A stretch of DNA of 46,605 nt from an uncultured Alistipes sp. (lineage in GTDB: Bacteria; Bacteroidota; Bacteroidia; Bacteroidales; Rikenellaceae), in contig CALUKH010000013.1 of assembly GCA_944321185.1 (NCBI GenBank), forward strand, positions 1 through 46,605. Reading direction: 5' to 3'. Shown piece by piece: positions 1 through 8,531 of this stretch (its first letter is position 1; each line of letters begins with the position of its first letter). The notes under the pieces were generated by a model, which ran no database searches, had not been told where the DNA came from, and saw only the letters and a program-made list of their open reading frames with translations. The position numbers were made by a program, and so were the translations under genes.

Positions 1-983
1 CCGAAGATCTGCTCCAGCACATCCTCCAGCGAGATGATGCCCGCCGTACCGCCGAATTCGTCGATCACCACGGCGATGTTCGACCGGTGTTTGATGAAGT
101 TCTCCAGCACCAGCTGCAGCGGCATGGTCTCCGGCACGAAATTGACCTGCATCATCACGTCCGAAATCCGCGCCGGACGCGTGAAGAGGCTTTTCGAATT
201 GACATAGCCGATGATGTTGTCGATGGACTTCTGCCAGACGAAGATGCGCGAATATTTCGTCTCGACAAACCGCGACGTCAACTGTTCGATCGTCGTGTCG
301 TCCAGATCCACCGCCTCGACATCCACACGCGGGACCATGCAGTCACGCACCCGCAGATCGGCGAAATCCAGCGCATTCTGGAAGAGTTTGAGTTCGTTGT
401 CGGGTTCGGCGCTCGGCTCGGCGGCGTTCGAATCGATCAGTGAGGCCAGGTCTTCGCGGTCGAAGCGCGGCGTGATGCTCTTCTCCTCGACCCGGCGTCC
501 GACCAGCCGCAGAATCCCGTGCGAAAGCAGCGTCGTGAAACGCGCGATCGGATAGAGAATGATGTAGAAGAAGTAGATCACCGGTGCCAGCGCCCGGTAG
601 TAGAAGTTCGGATCGTTGCGGAAGACCGATTTGGGCAGGAACTCCGCGAAGAAGATGATGATGAGCGTCGAAACGGCCGTATCGATGGCCACCGACCCGT
701 TGCGGGCCAGTTCGTCCCAGCCCAGCCCCGCATAGATCTCGCGCAGCAGCATCGACATGGCCAGCGAATAGACCACCAGTGCGATGTTGTTGCCCACGAG
801 AATCGTCGTGATGTACTGTCCCGGGTGCCGCGCGAAGACATCGGCAATGCGGTCGAACATGCGGTTCTGCTTGCGGTCGATCTCCAGCTTGAGGCGGTTC
901 TTGCTCGTGAAGGCGATCTCCATGCCCGAGAAGAAGGCCGACAGCAACAGCATGACGACGATCAGAATCAACGAGTTCACCAT
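1..983 (-). CDS. CNNM/CorC-family membrane protein (DUF21 plus CBS domains), 3' end outside the window
   Basis: This is a membrane transporter-like protein of the CNNM/CorC (HlyC, formerly 'hemolysin') family, linked to divalent cation handling; some Bacteroidetes relatives are named GldE. The ATG lies 5 bp after the lptC stop, and about 327 codons are visible before the window edge. The N-terminal part (about residues 1-185) is a DUF21 domain with hydrophobic helices beginning MVNSLILIVVMLLLSAFFSG and the family-typical GMEIAF segment. A CBS-type pair follows from about residue 200 (DCMVPRVDVEAVDL; later IAVVIDEFGGTAGIISLEDV). The rest of the second CBS domain and the expected C-terminal CorC_HlyC domain are cut off. 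It is the last visible gene of the rng-to-CNNM run. Family identity is clear; the ion specificity and any GldE role are inference. Confidence 0.9.
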   Translation of the reverse strand, partial: MVNSLILIVVMLLLSAFFSGMEIAFTSKNRLKLEIDRKQNRMFDRIADVFARHPGQYITTILVGNNIALVVYSLAMSMLLREIYAGLGWDELARNGSVAIDTAVSTLIIIFFAEFLPKSVFRNDPNFYYRALAPVIYFFYIILYPIARFTTLLSHGILRLVGRRVEEKSITPRFDREDLASLIDSNAAEPSAEPDNELKLFQNALDFADLRVRDCMVPRVDVEAVDLDDTTIEQLTSRFVETKYSRIFVWQKSIDNIIGYVNSKSLFTRPARISDVMMQVNFVPETMPLQLVLENFIKHRSNIAVVIDEFGGTAGIISLEDVLEQIF

Positions 984-988
984 ATCCG

Positions 989-1687
989 TCAATTTTCAGG
1001 TTGCGATGATATTTTGCGCACGGGGGCCGGCTCCAGGACTGCGGGACCTGCCACAGCGGAATCCTTTGCCGGAGCATTCATCGCCGTGGAATCCGTTGCC
1101 GTGGAATCGGCCCGCTGTTTCATCTCGACCTCCATGCGGCCTTTCATGCGGCGGAAGCGCCAGTCCTTGAACTCCTCGTCCGACTCGAAGCCTTCACCGA
1201 TGAAGACGTCACGACCGTTGTTCTGCACGATCTTCGAGTCGACGTTCGAATAGATCTTGCCCGTGCGGGCGTTCCAGAACAGCTGCTGCGTATAGAGGGT
1301 CTTGCCGTCGGACTTTTCGACCACGACGTTGCCCTTGGCCTCCCACAGCTCGCGGTTCTGGTAGTAGATGGCGTAGTTGGCCGTCAGCACCGCATCCACC
1401 GACGAGAGCGAATCGTCCTGATAGGTCGTGATCTTGATGCCCTTGCGGAATTCGCGGTAGGGCTCGCGCGCCAGCGTATAGCCCTCGAGCAGCGGGGTGA
1501 CAAAGTGGTACGAACGGCGGCCGTTCTGCGAATTGATGATCGACAGATCTTCGCTGTATTCGGTCATCATCGCCTCTTCGGCCGTCGACGGCGCCTGCTC
1601 CTTCGGCCCCGAACACGAGAATAGCAAGATAGCACTCCCCGCAACGGAGAGTGCTACCTGTGCATATCGGATCAAGCGTTTCCTCAT
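989..1687 (-). CDS. lptC: LPS export ABC transporter periplasmic component LptC-like lipoprotein
   Basis: 232 residues. The N-terminus is a lipoprotein signal ending in a lipobox (AILLFSC, Cys25), so the protein is probably membrane-anchored in the periplasm. The body matches LptC/OstA-like beta-jellyroll proteins that pass lipopolysaccharide from the LptBFG transporter to LptA: short alternating beta-strands, a YHFVTPLLEGYTLA segment near the start of the domain and an ANYAIYYQNRELWEAKGNV segment in the middle. The last 40 residues are charged and of low complexity. The gene sits 21 bp downstream of the TPR gene and 5 bp upstream of the CNNM gene, an order known in Bacteroidetes, which suggests translational linkage. 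The ATG start follows from the signal peptide. LptC sequences diverge strongly, so the call rests on context plus the domain pattern. Confidence 0.8.
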   Translation of the reverse strand: MRKRLIRYAQVALSVAGSAILLFSCSGPKEQAPSTAEEAMMTEYSEDLSIINSQNGRRSYHFVTPLLEGYTLAREPYREFRKGIKITTYQDDSLSSVDAVLTANYAIYYQNRELWEAKGNVVVEKSDGKTLYTQQLFWNARTGKIYSNVDSKIVQNNGRDVFIGEGFESDEEFKDWRFRRMKGRMEVEMKQRADSTATDSTAMNAPAKDSAVAGPAVLEPAPVRKISSQPEN

Positions 1688-1708
1688 GGAAAAGCGTTTG
1701 GTGGAGGC

Positions 1709-3043
1709 TTAGCGAGGACGTACCGTCGTCGAGACGCCGGCCGCCGTACCGCAGGTCACCGTATAACGGGCACCCTCCTGCAGCTCGTTGAAGAAGCACT
1801 CCTCCGAGCTCGGGAAATGGTTGCGGAACGTATTGAGCGACGTCTTGGCATGCTCGAGATACTCCGAATCGCTCGGCAGCAGCTCGACGGCCTTGGCCAT
1901 CGTGTCGTAGGCGGCCCAGAAGGTAGCCTGGCCGGCGAATCCGCCGCACGAGGCGGCCGACGAAGCGTAGCACTGTGCCAGCACGAAGTAGGGAACACCG
2001 TCTTCGGGGTTCAGATCGCGGGCCTGGCGGGCGGCCGAAGCGGCATCCGCAATATCATTGGCCACCAGACCTACCAGGGCGATGCGCACGAGCAGCTGCT
2101 GACGCTCGGCCGGATCCTGTTCAACGGCCAGAGCCTCATTCAGATAGGTCTTGGCCTTGGTGTAGTCGCCCTTGTTCTGGAAGGCCTGGGCCAGGAACAT
2201 GGCCGTCTCCGACGAGGGTTTGAGCTGATAGTACTTCTCGGCGATCGAGAAATAGAAGTCGCCGTCACACTTGGCGCGCGACATCATGCCCACGGCCTGG
2301 GCAAGCAGGGCTTCGTCGTCGGGAGCAGCCTCGATCTTCGCACGATAGAGCTTTTCGAGGTTCTCGCAGCTGGCGGCACCGCTCAGTCCGAAGGCGGCAT
2401 CGAACTGGCTCTTGTACTCCGCGGCTTCGGGATGCTTGGCGAAGAAGGGCTCCAGACGCTCGTACTCCGAGAGTACCTCGTCGGGCATCACCTCGTCCGT
2501 ATTCTTGTAGTCGTCGCAGAGGTTCGAGAAGTAGACCGCAACGGTCTCGGGATCGGTGTTGTCACCGCCGGCGGCGATCGCCTCGCGGAACGCCTCGCGG
2601 ATACCGGCCCGGTCGTTGGGTCTGTAGGTCAGATATTCACGGGCCTTGCGGTCGAGGATGTAGGCCGTGCCGCGTTTGGGATGGCTGCCGAAATACTGGT
2701 TGCGCAGATCATAGAGCAGCATCAGCGAATCGACATACATGTTCTTCTCGTCGAGCGACTTGGCGCGGTTGATCTTGTTCTTGTAGAGCGTGATGCCGCG
2801 CACGAAGGTATTCTCCGAGGCTTTCGGACACTTGTCCAGCAGCTCCTTGAGGTAATGTGCGGCGGCATCGTAATCCTTGTTGTCGCACGACTCCTTGAGG
2901 AAGTTGCTGTTCAGGATGTTCTGCTGACGCTCCTCGGGCGTATCACCCCAGATCGCGTACTTCGGATCACTGAAGTCTTGGGCCAGCGCCGTGAACGCCA
3001 GGAGCGAACATGCGGCGGTAAGCAGGGAATAGATCTTTTTCAT
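1709..3043 (-). CDS. Secreted tetratricopeptide-repeat protein
   Basis: 444 residues starting MKKIYSLLTAACSLLAFTALA, a type I signal peptide, so periplasmic or envelope-associated. An in-frame codon further upstream would add 70 residues with no signal sequence and would run into the preceding gene; I reject it. The mature protein is helical and contains several TPR-like units, recognisable as A-x-x-Y-x-x-A-L-x patterns, for example around ETAMFLAQAFQNKGDYTKAK and the following EALAVEQDPAERQQL segment, then DIADAASAARQARDLNPEDG. Such proteins act as scaffolds. It lies between an outer-membrane protein gene (58 bp upstream) and lptC (21 bp downstream), suggesting an envelope-assembly role, but no partner can be read from the sequence. 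The function is unknown beyond the fold. Confidence 0.85.
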   Translation of the reverse strand: MKKIYSLLTAACSLLAFTALAQDFSDPKYAIWGDTPEERQQNILNSNFLKESCDNKDYDAAAHYLKELLDKCPKASENTFVRGITLYKNKINRAKSLDEKNMYVDSLMLLYDLRNQYFGSHPKRGTAYILDRKAREYLTYRPNDRAGIREAFREAIAAGGDNTDPETVAVYFSNLCDDYKNTDEVMPDEVLSEYERLEPFFAKHPEAAEYKSQFDAAFGLSGAASCENLEKLYRAKIEAAPDDEALLAQAVGMMSRAKCDGDFYFSIAEKYYQLKPSSETAMFLAQAFQNKGDYTKAKTYLNEALAVEQDPAERQQLLVRIALVGLVANDIADAASAARQARDLNPEDGVPYFVLAQCYASSAASCGGFAGQATFWAAYDTMAKAVELLPSDSEYLEHAKTSLNTFRNHFPSSEECFFNELQEGARYTVTCGTAAGVSTTVRPR

Positions 3044-3101
3044 TTTGGTCAGATTAATTTTTGTGTATTGTCGTTTGCCTGTAAGCTGTGTTGTTGACGG
3101 A

Positions 3102-4481
3102 TCAATCGTACTTGGGTCGCATGAACCAGTACTCGCCGTTTTCCTGACCGGCGAAGAGCGTGAAGCCCACCGCGATCTTGAAATACTGCTGGCGCACCAG
3201 CCCCAGCCGTTCGGCGATATTGTATCCACGACGTCCGTATTCGACTCCCACATCGACCGACGATACGGCCCACAACTTCACCGGAATTCCGAAACCGGCC
3301 GTCACGGCCCATTGTCCGAGGCGTTCGCCGTTGAACGACTGGTTGTAGTCGCCGTAGCGGAAACCCGCCCGGTAGGACCAGCGCTTGAAGAAGTTTCGAA
3401 TATCGTACCGGTTGGGCGTGTACTCGACACCCACCTTGATCGTGCTCGTATTGACATATTCGACGCGATAGGCCGTACGGTCGGCGCCCGTGCCGGTCGT
3501 ACCGGTCATTTCGTAACCCGTGTTGCGTCCGCCCCAGTTCTGGTAGACGTAATCCAGGCCCATCGACCATTTGGCCGTCTGGTAGTAGACGCCCACGGCC
3601 AGCTGATGGGGCAGAACCAGTTTCAGACGGGTCGTATCGCCCTTGACCGTCGTGTTGTAGAGGTCGCCGACGTAGAGGTTCTTGGTCACCTTGGGGTTCA
3701 GGTCTCCGCCGAAGTCGAACGCGGCGCCCACCGTCAGGATCCGGCGCTGGTTCAGGATCGGGCTCCACTGCACGCCCACCTGGCCCTTGATGCTCGAGAT
3801 GTCGTAGACGTCGCTGCCCACCGACGAGACATAGGTTCCATCGCCCGTAATGGCCGTCGGGGTCATCACGAACGAACGGTTGATCGAGCCCCAGTAGTAC
3901 TGGGCGGCCACGCCGACCGAGAAGTTCTTGAAGACCTCCCATCCCAGGCCGAGCTTGACCTCCGTCACGTCGCCTTCGCCCTGGTAGTTGTACTGGATAT
4001 TGCCGACGTTGCCGTAGACGGGATCCGTCGGGTCGTATTCGTGGTAGTACTTCGTGCGGTAGCCCACCGAGCTGTAGGGCGTGAGGCTGAAGCCCAGCCC
4101 CAGACGCTTGGCCACCGGCATCTGGAAGGCGATGTCGTGGAAGTTGAACGTATTGTAGACCGTGCTTTTCGCTTCGCCGGCCACCTTCTGCGAATTGTAA
4201 TAGTTCTGCCCCTCGAGACCGAAGTTGAAGAGGAAGGTCTTCTGCGGAGCGGCGCTGAATCCGGCGGGATTGAGCAGATTCACCACGCCCGTCGAACGCA
4301 TGGCCACGCCCACACCGCCCATCGAACGCATCGGCAGCGTTCCGGGGGTATTGACCTCACCGATTCCGTACATCGTATAGGGCGAGAAGGCGTTGATACT
4401 GCTTGTCTGGGCCGAAACGGCGACAGGGAACAGCGCCGCCACGGCGACAAGAAGCTTAATCAAGGTGTTCTTCACTGGCAT
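3102..4481 (-). CDS. Outer-membrane beta-barrel protein of the coaX-lptC cluster
   Basis: 459 residues with a type I signal peptide (MPVKNTLIKLLVAVAALFPVAVSAQ, cleavage near residue 24). The mature part opens SSINAFSPYTMYGIGEVNTPG, then alternates short aromatic, amphipathic beta-strands to the C-terminus (for example YRAGFRYGDYNQSF and FKIAVGFTLFAG), as expected of an outer-membrane barrel. The early glycine-rich region followed by the strands recalls FadL/OMPP1-type channels of Bacteroidetes. The ATG lies inside the 3' end of coaX (26-nt overlap), so translation is probably coupled. No substrate is evident. Orthologues in this position are common in Bacteroidetes and are usually left as hypothetical outer-membrane proteins. 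Confidence 0.8.
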   Translation of the reverse strand: MPVKNTLIKLLVAVAALFPVAVSAQTSSINAFSPYTMYGIGEVNTPGTLPMRSMGGVGVAMRSTGVVNLLNPAGFSAAPQKTFLFNFGLEGQNYYNSQKVAGEAKSTVYNTFNFHDIAFQMPVAKRLGLGFSLTPYSSVGYRTKYYHEYDPTDPVYGNVGNIQYNYQGEGDVTEVKLGLGWEVFKNFSVGVAAQYYWGSINRSFVMTPTAITGDGTYVSSVGSDVYDISSIKGQVGVQWSPILNQRRILTVGAAFDFGGDLNPKVTKNLYVGDLYNTTVKGDTTRLKLVLPHQLAVGVYYQTAKWSMGLDYVYQNWGGRNTGYEMTGTTGTGADRTAYRVEYVNTSTIKVGVEYTPNRYDIRNFFKRWSYRAGFRYGDYNQSFNGERLGQWAVTAGFGIPVKLWAVSSVDVGVEYGRRGYNIAERLGLVRQQYFKIAVGFTLFAGQENGEYWFMRPKYD

Positions 4482-5196
4482 TGTACTCTAAAATTCGATC
4501 CAATCCGCAAAAGACCAGATTACAATTTGCAAATATCGTGTTTTTAATTCTTTTCACAAAGTATTTCGCGTCCCCACCGGTGAAAATTACACACAAATCG
4601 TCGATTTTTTCACGCATCCGGTTGATGTAGCCCTCGATTTCGAAGCTGATCGAGTTCATGACACCGAGCCGGATGGCCTCTTCGGTGGAGAGACCCTGCA
4701 GGGCTTCGCTCTCGGTGGCCGAGCACAGCGGCAACTTGGCCGTATAGTCGTGCAGGGCCCTGAAGCGGGTCCGCATGCCGGGCGAGATGCACCCGCCGCG
4801 GAAGGTGGCGTCGGCCGTCACCAGATCGATCGTCACGGCCGTACCGAAATCGACGATCAGCACGTTGCGTCCCGGATAGAGGACCGTGGCACCGACGGCT
4901 GCCGCCATCCGGTCGCGGCCCAGCGTCTCGGGCGTCCGGTAGGCGTTGGCGATCGGAACGGGGGTCCGGGGCGTGAATTCCAGTACGTAGTCGGCATGGT
5001 CGCGCACCTGGGCGAGGATTTCGTCGGCATCGCCGCGTGTCGACTCGACGATGGCGCGTTCGGCCCGGCGGCCCTTCAGGATTTCGTCAAACGTCGACGG
5101 CTGGAGATACTTCGTACTCGTCTGGGCAAGCAGCTGCCCGCCGTCGAACACGGCAAGCTTCACCAGCGAATTGCCTATGTCCACAAGCAGATTCAC
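4456..5196 (-). CDS. coaX: Type III pantothenate kinase
   Basis: 246 residues, the usual CoaX length. It phosphorylates pantothenate in the first step of coenzyme A synthesis, in the cytosol. Visible ASKHA-fold signatures are the N-terminal phosphate-binding VDIGNSLVKLAVF, DFGTAVTIDLV near residue 115 and GGCISPGM near residue 133. The start codon is GTG: it overlaps the TGA stop of mfd (GTGA), so no upstream ATG is available and translation is likely coupled to mfd. The 3' end overlaps the following outer-membrane protein gene by 26 nt. Type III kinases do not need to resemble CoaA and are known for lack of feedback inhibition by CoA. Confidence 0.95.
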   Translation of the reverse strand: MNLLVDIGNSLVKLAVFDGGQLLAQTSTKYLQPSTFDEILKGRRAERAIVESTRGDADEILAQVRDHADYVLEFTPRTPVPIANAYRTPETLGRDRMAAAVGATVLYPGRNVLIVDFGTAVTIDLVTADATFRGGCISPGMRTRFRALHDYTAKLPLCSATESEALQGLSTEEAIRLGVMNSISFEIEGYINRMREKIDDLCVIFTGGDAKYFVKRIKNTIFANCNLVFCGLDRILEYNASEEHLD

Positions 5197-8100
5197 AACT
5201 GTTGCAAGGTTTTGTAGGCGTCCTCCACGTCTTTGATATTTCTAACGGTCATCGCCAACCGATTATTGTGCTGTTTGAGGACAAATCGATCGGGATGCTG
5301 CGTAACCCGCTGCAGCAGGGTCATGAAGGTATCGCTTTTGTAATAGGGTGAATTCTCTTCGCCGACGAACTGGACGATCATCAGACCGTTCTTGACCTTG
5401 ACGCGCTCCATGCCCAGGCGGATGGCCTCCCAGCGCAGGCGCACGACGTTCAACAGCTCGCGGGCGGCACGCGGCAGCGGTCCGAAACGGTCCACCAGCC
5501 GGCTTTCGAAGGCTTCGAGGGCGGCTTCGTCCTTCGTCGAGTCGAGCTCGCGGTAGAGCTTCAGACGCTCGGCCTGCTGCGAGACGTAGTCGTCGGGCAG
5601 CGACGCCTCGACCTCGATGTCGATATGGGCGTCGTCGATGAAGCCCATGCGCCCCACGACCTGCTGCTCCTCCTCTCCGAGATCCGGGACCTGGAGCCCC
5701 TCGGCGCGCAGTTCGGCAATCGCCTCGTTCATGATCTTCTGGTAGGTTTCGAAGCCAATGTCGGCGATGAAGCCGCTCTGCTCGGCACCCAGCAGATTGC
5801 CCGCGCCGCGGATATCGAGATCCTGCATGGCGATGTTGAAGCCCGAACCCAGGTCCGAGAACTCCTCGATGGCCCGCAGACGGCGCCGTGCATCGGGCGT
5901 CAGCAGCTCGTCCGGAGGCGTCAACAGATAACAGTAGGCCTTCTGGTTCGAGCGTCCGACGCGGCCGCGCAACTGGTGCAGGTCGCTCAGTCCGAAATGC
6001 TGGGCGTTGTTGACGATGATCGTATTGGCATTCGGGATGTCGATGCCGTTCTCGACGATGGTCGTCGACAGCAGCACGTCGAACTCCCCGTAGATGAAGT
6101 CCATGACGAGTTTTTCGAGCTGTTCGGCCGGCATCTTGCCATGGCCCACCCCGACGCGGGCCTTCGGGCAGAGGCGCGTGATCATCCCCTGCAGCGTCGG
6201 CAGATCCTCCACGCGGTTGTGGACGAAGTAGACCTGGCCGCCGCGTGCGAGTTCCGCCTCGATGGCGTCGCGGATGACCTCCTCCGAGAAGACGTGCGAT
6301 TCGGTGATGATCGGCTGCCGGTTGGGCGGCGGCGTCGAGATGACCGACAGGTCGCGCGAACCCATGAGCGAGAACTGCAGCGTCCGCGGGATGGGTGTCG
6401 CCGTCAGCGTCAGCGTATCGACCGAGACGCTCATCTGCGTCAGCTTCTCCTTGGCCGCCACGCCGAACTTCTGCTCCTCGTCGATGATCAGCAGCCCCAG
6501 GTCGTGGAAGACCACCTGTTTGCCCAGTATTTTGTGCGTGCCGATCAGGATATCGATCTTCCCGGCGGCCAGATCGGCGCAGATCTGCCGCACTTCCTTC
6601 GTGGACTTCGTGCGGTTGAGATACTCCACCCGCACCGGGAAATCGCGCAGCCGTTCGCTGAACGACCGGTAGTGCTGCAGCGCCAGGATCGTCGTCGGAA
6701 CCAGCACGGCCACCTGTTTGCCGTCGCACGCCGCCTTGAACGCCGCACGGATCGCCACCTCGGTCTTTCCGAAGCCCACGTCGCCGCACACCAGCCGGTC
6801 CATCGGCTGGTCCGACTCCATGTCCTTCTTCACGGCCGCCGTGGCTGCCTGCTGGTCGGGCGTATCCTCCCAGCGGAACGACGCCTCCAGTTCGTGCTGC
6901 AGGTAGCTGTCCGGCGAGAAGGCAAACCCCTTCGAGGCCTTGCGCTTGGCGTAGAGGGCGATCAACTCGCGCGAAATGTCCTTGACGGCCTTCTTCGTGG
7001 CATTCTTCAGCTTCTGCCAGGCCCCCGTACCCAGTTTGTAGATCTTCGGCGGCTCGCCGTCGCCGGACTTGTAGCGCGAGATGCGGTGCAGCGAGTGAAC
7101 GTTGACGAACAGCACGTCGCCATCCTTGTAGACCAGCTTGATCGCCTCGTGGGTCTTGCCCCCCTCGTTGATCTTCACCAGTCCGTCGAAACGCCCCACG
7201 CCGTGGTCGATATGGACCACATAGTCGCCCGGACGCAGCTGGTTGAGCTCCGCCACGGTCATCTGCTCGTCGCGCCGGATCTCGCCGTTGATACGGTAGC
7301 GCTGGTAGCGGTCGAAAATCTGGTGATCGGTATAGAGACACAGCTTCAGATCGTTGTCCACGAAGCCCTCGTGCAGCGTCACGGCCAGCGACCGCACGAC
7401 GGCCTGTCCGCGGCCGATCTGGTGGAAGATGTTTTCGAGACGTTCGACCTGCGCCCGGTTTTCCGAAAGGATCCACGTCTCGTAGCCCCGCAGCGCATTG
7501 CGGATCATGTCGTCGGCCAGCAGCTCGAAATTCTTGTTGAACTTCGGCTGGGGCGAGGTCGAGAACTTCACGCTCGACGTGGCCGGACGTTCGGGCAGGT
7601 TGTCGCGCAGCACGAAGAGCCGCATCCCGGCCAGGTCCTCCAGCAGGCCGTTGCGGCTCGTCAGCAGCTGGTCGATCTCGTCGGGATGCTCCAGGTCGCC
7701 CAGGGCCTTGCGGCGCACGTCGTTGACCCGCCGCAGCACGAAATCCGCATCATAGAACCACCACGCCGCCTCCGGCCCGGCAAAACGCGCCAGCGAGACC
7801 TTCGCCGAGGCCGCCACACCCGTATTGAGGTCGGGGATGATCTCCACGCGGTCCAGTTTGTCGGCCGACAGCTGGCTCGAGATGTTGAACCGCCGGATCG
7901 AATCGACCTCGTCGCCGAAAAAGTCCAGACGATAGGGCTTGCTCTCCGAATAGGAGAAGACGTCGACAATACCGCCGCGCACCGAATACTGTCCGGGTTC
8001 ATAGACGAAATCCACGCGCGTGAAGGCCGCATCGACAAGCTCCTGCTCCAGCACCTCGATCGAGATGTGGTCGCCGACCCGCACGGCAATGGTCTTGCGC

Positions 8101-8528
8101 TGCAGCGCCTCGACGTCGGCCACCCGTTCGGCCAGCGCCTCGGGACAGGTGCAGACCACCAGATAGCCCTTGCCGTCGAATGCCCGCAGGGCATTCATCG
8201 TGGCCGTGCGCTGCACGACGCCCTGGGCATCCTCGGCACCGTACGCAACCGACCGCTTGTAGGACGACGGGAAGAAGCAGACCCGCTCTTCGTCGAGCAG
8301 GTTGTAGAAATCGTTGAGCAGATAGGCCGCCGCATCGCGGTCCTCGGCCACGAAAACGTGCACGCCGCCGCACTTTGCCACGGTCTGGGCCGCATAAAAC
8401 GACAAAGCCCCGCCGACCAGCTCCTGGAGATGGACGGTGGCGCTTCGCTTCCGGTATTCGCGACACAGGGCGCCGAGCTGCTTCGAGCCGGCAGCGAACT
8501 GTGACAGTTGCTCGCGAGGGGTTGCCAT
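5193..8528 (-). CDS. mfd: Transcription-repair coupling factor Mfd
   Basis: 1,111 residues, close to the usual length. Mfd releases RNA polymerase stalled at DNA damage and recruits UvrA. Domains in order: a UvrB-like N-terminal region (about 1-350), the CarD-like RNA-polymerase-interacting domain (LRPGDYVVHIDHGVGRF near residue 434), a superfamily 2 translocase with Walker A GDVGFGKTEVA (near 580), a DEEQ box LLIIDEEQKFGV (near 683), TATPIPRTLQFSLMG and the QLRGRVGRS motif, then the C-terminal TRCF domain. The ATG lies 3 bp after the rng stop and the gene ends inside the coaX start codon, so all three are probably co-transcribed. No truncation or missing motif was seen. Confidence 0.97.
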   Translation of the reverse strand: MATPREQLSQFAAGSKQLGALCREYRKRSATVHLQELVGGALSFYAAQTVAKCGGVHVFVAEDRDAAAYLLNDFYNLLDEERVCFFPSSYKRSVAYGAEDAQGVVQRTATMNALRAFDGKGYLVVCTCPEALAERVADVEALQRKTIAVRVGDHISIEVLEQELVDAAFTRVDFVYEPGQYSVRGGIVDVFSYSESKPYRLDFFGDEVDSIRRFNISSQLSADKLDRVEIIPDLNTGVAASAKVSLARFAGPEAAWWFYDADFVLRRVNDVRRKALGDLEHPDEIDQLLTSRNGLLEDLAGMRLFVLRDNLPERPATSSVKFSTSPQPKFNKNFELLADDMIRNALRGYETWILSENRAQVERLENIFHQIGRGQAVVRSLAVTLHEGFVDNDLKLCLYTDHQIFDRYQRYRINGEIRRDEQMTVAELNQLRPGDYVVHIDHGVGRFDGLVKINEGGKTHEAIKLVYKDGDVLFVNVHSLHRISRYKSGDGEPPKIYKLGTGAWQKLKNATKKAVKDISRELIALYAKRKASKGFAFSPDSYLQHELEASFRWEDTPDQQAATAAVKKDMESDQPMDRLVCGDVGFGKTEVAIRAAFKAACDGKQVAVLVPTTILALQHYRSFSERLRDFPVRVEYLNRTKSTKEVRQICADLAAGKIDILIGTHKILGKQVVFHDLGLLIIDEEQKFGVAAKEKLTQMSVSVDTLTLTATPIPRTLQFSLMGSRDLSVISTPPPNRQPIITESHVFSEEVIRDAIEAELARGGQVYFVHNRVEDLPTLQGMITRLCPKARVGVGHGKMPAEQLEKLVMDFIYGEFDVLLSTTIVENGIDIPNANTIIVNNAQHFGLSDLHQLRGRVGRSNQKAYCYLLTPPDELLTPDARRRLRAIEEFSDLGSGFNIAMQDLDIRGAGNLLGAEQSGFIADIGFETYQKIMNEAIAELRAEGLQVPDLGEEEQQVVGRMGFIDDAHIDIEVEASLPDDYVSQQAERLKLYRELDSTKDEAALEAFESRLVDRFGPLPRAARELLNVVRLRWEAIRLGMERVKVKNGLMIVQFVGEENSPYYKSDTFMTLLQRVTQHPDRFVLKQHNNRLAMTVRNIKDVEDAYKTLQQL

Positions 8529-8531
8529 GGG

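Noticed and set aside
5625-8504. A long plus-strand open frame antisense to mfd
   Set aside because: The protein would be His/Arg/Asp-rich with no recognisable motif; mfd on the other strand is complete.
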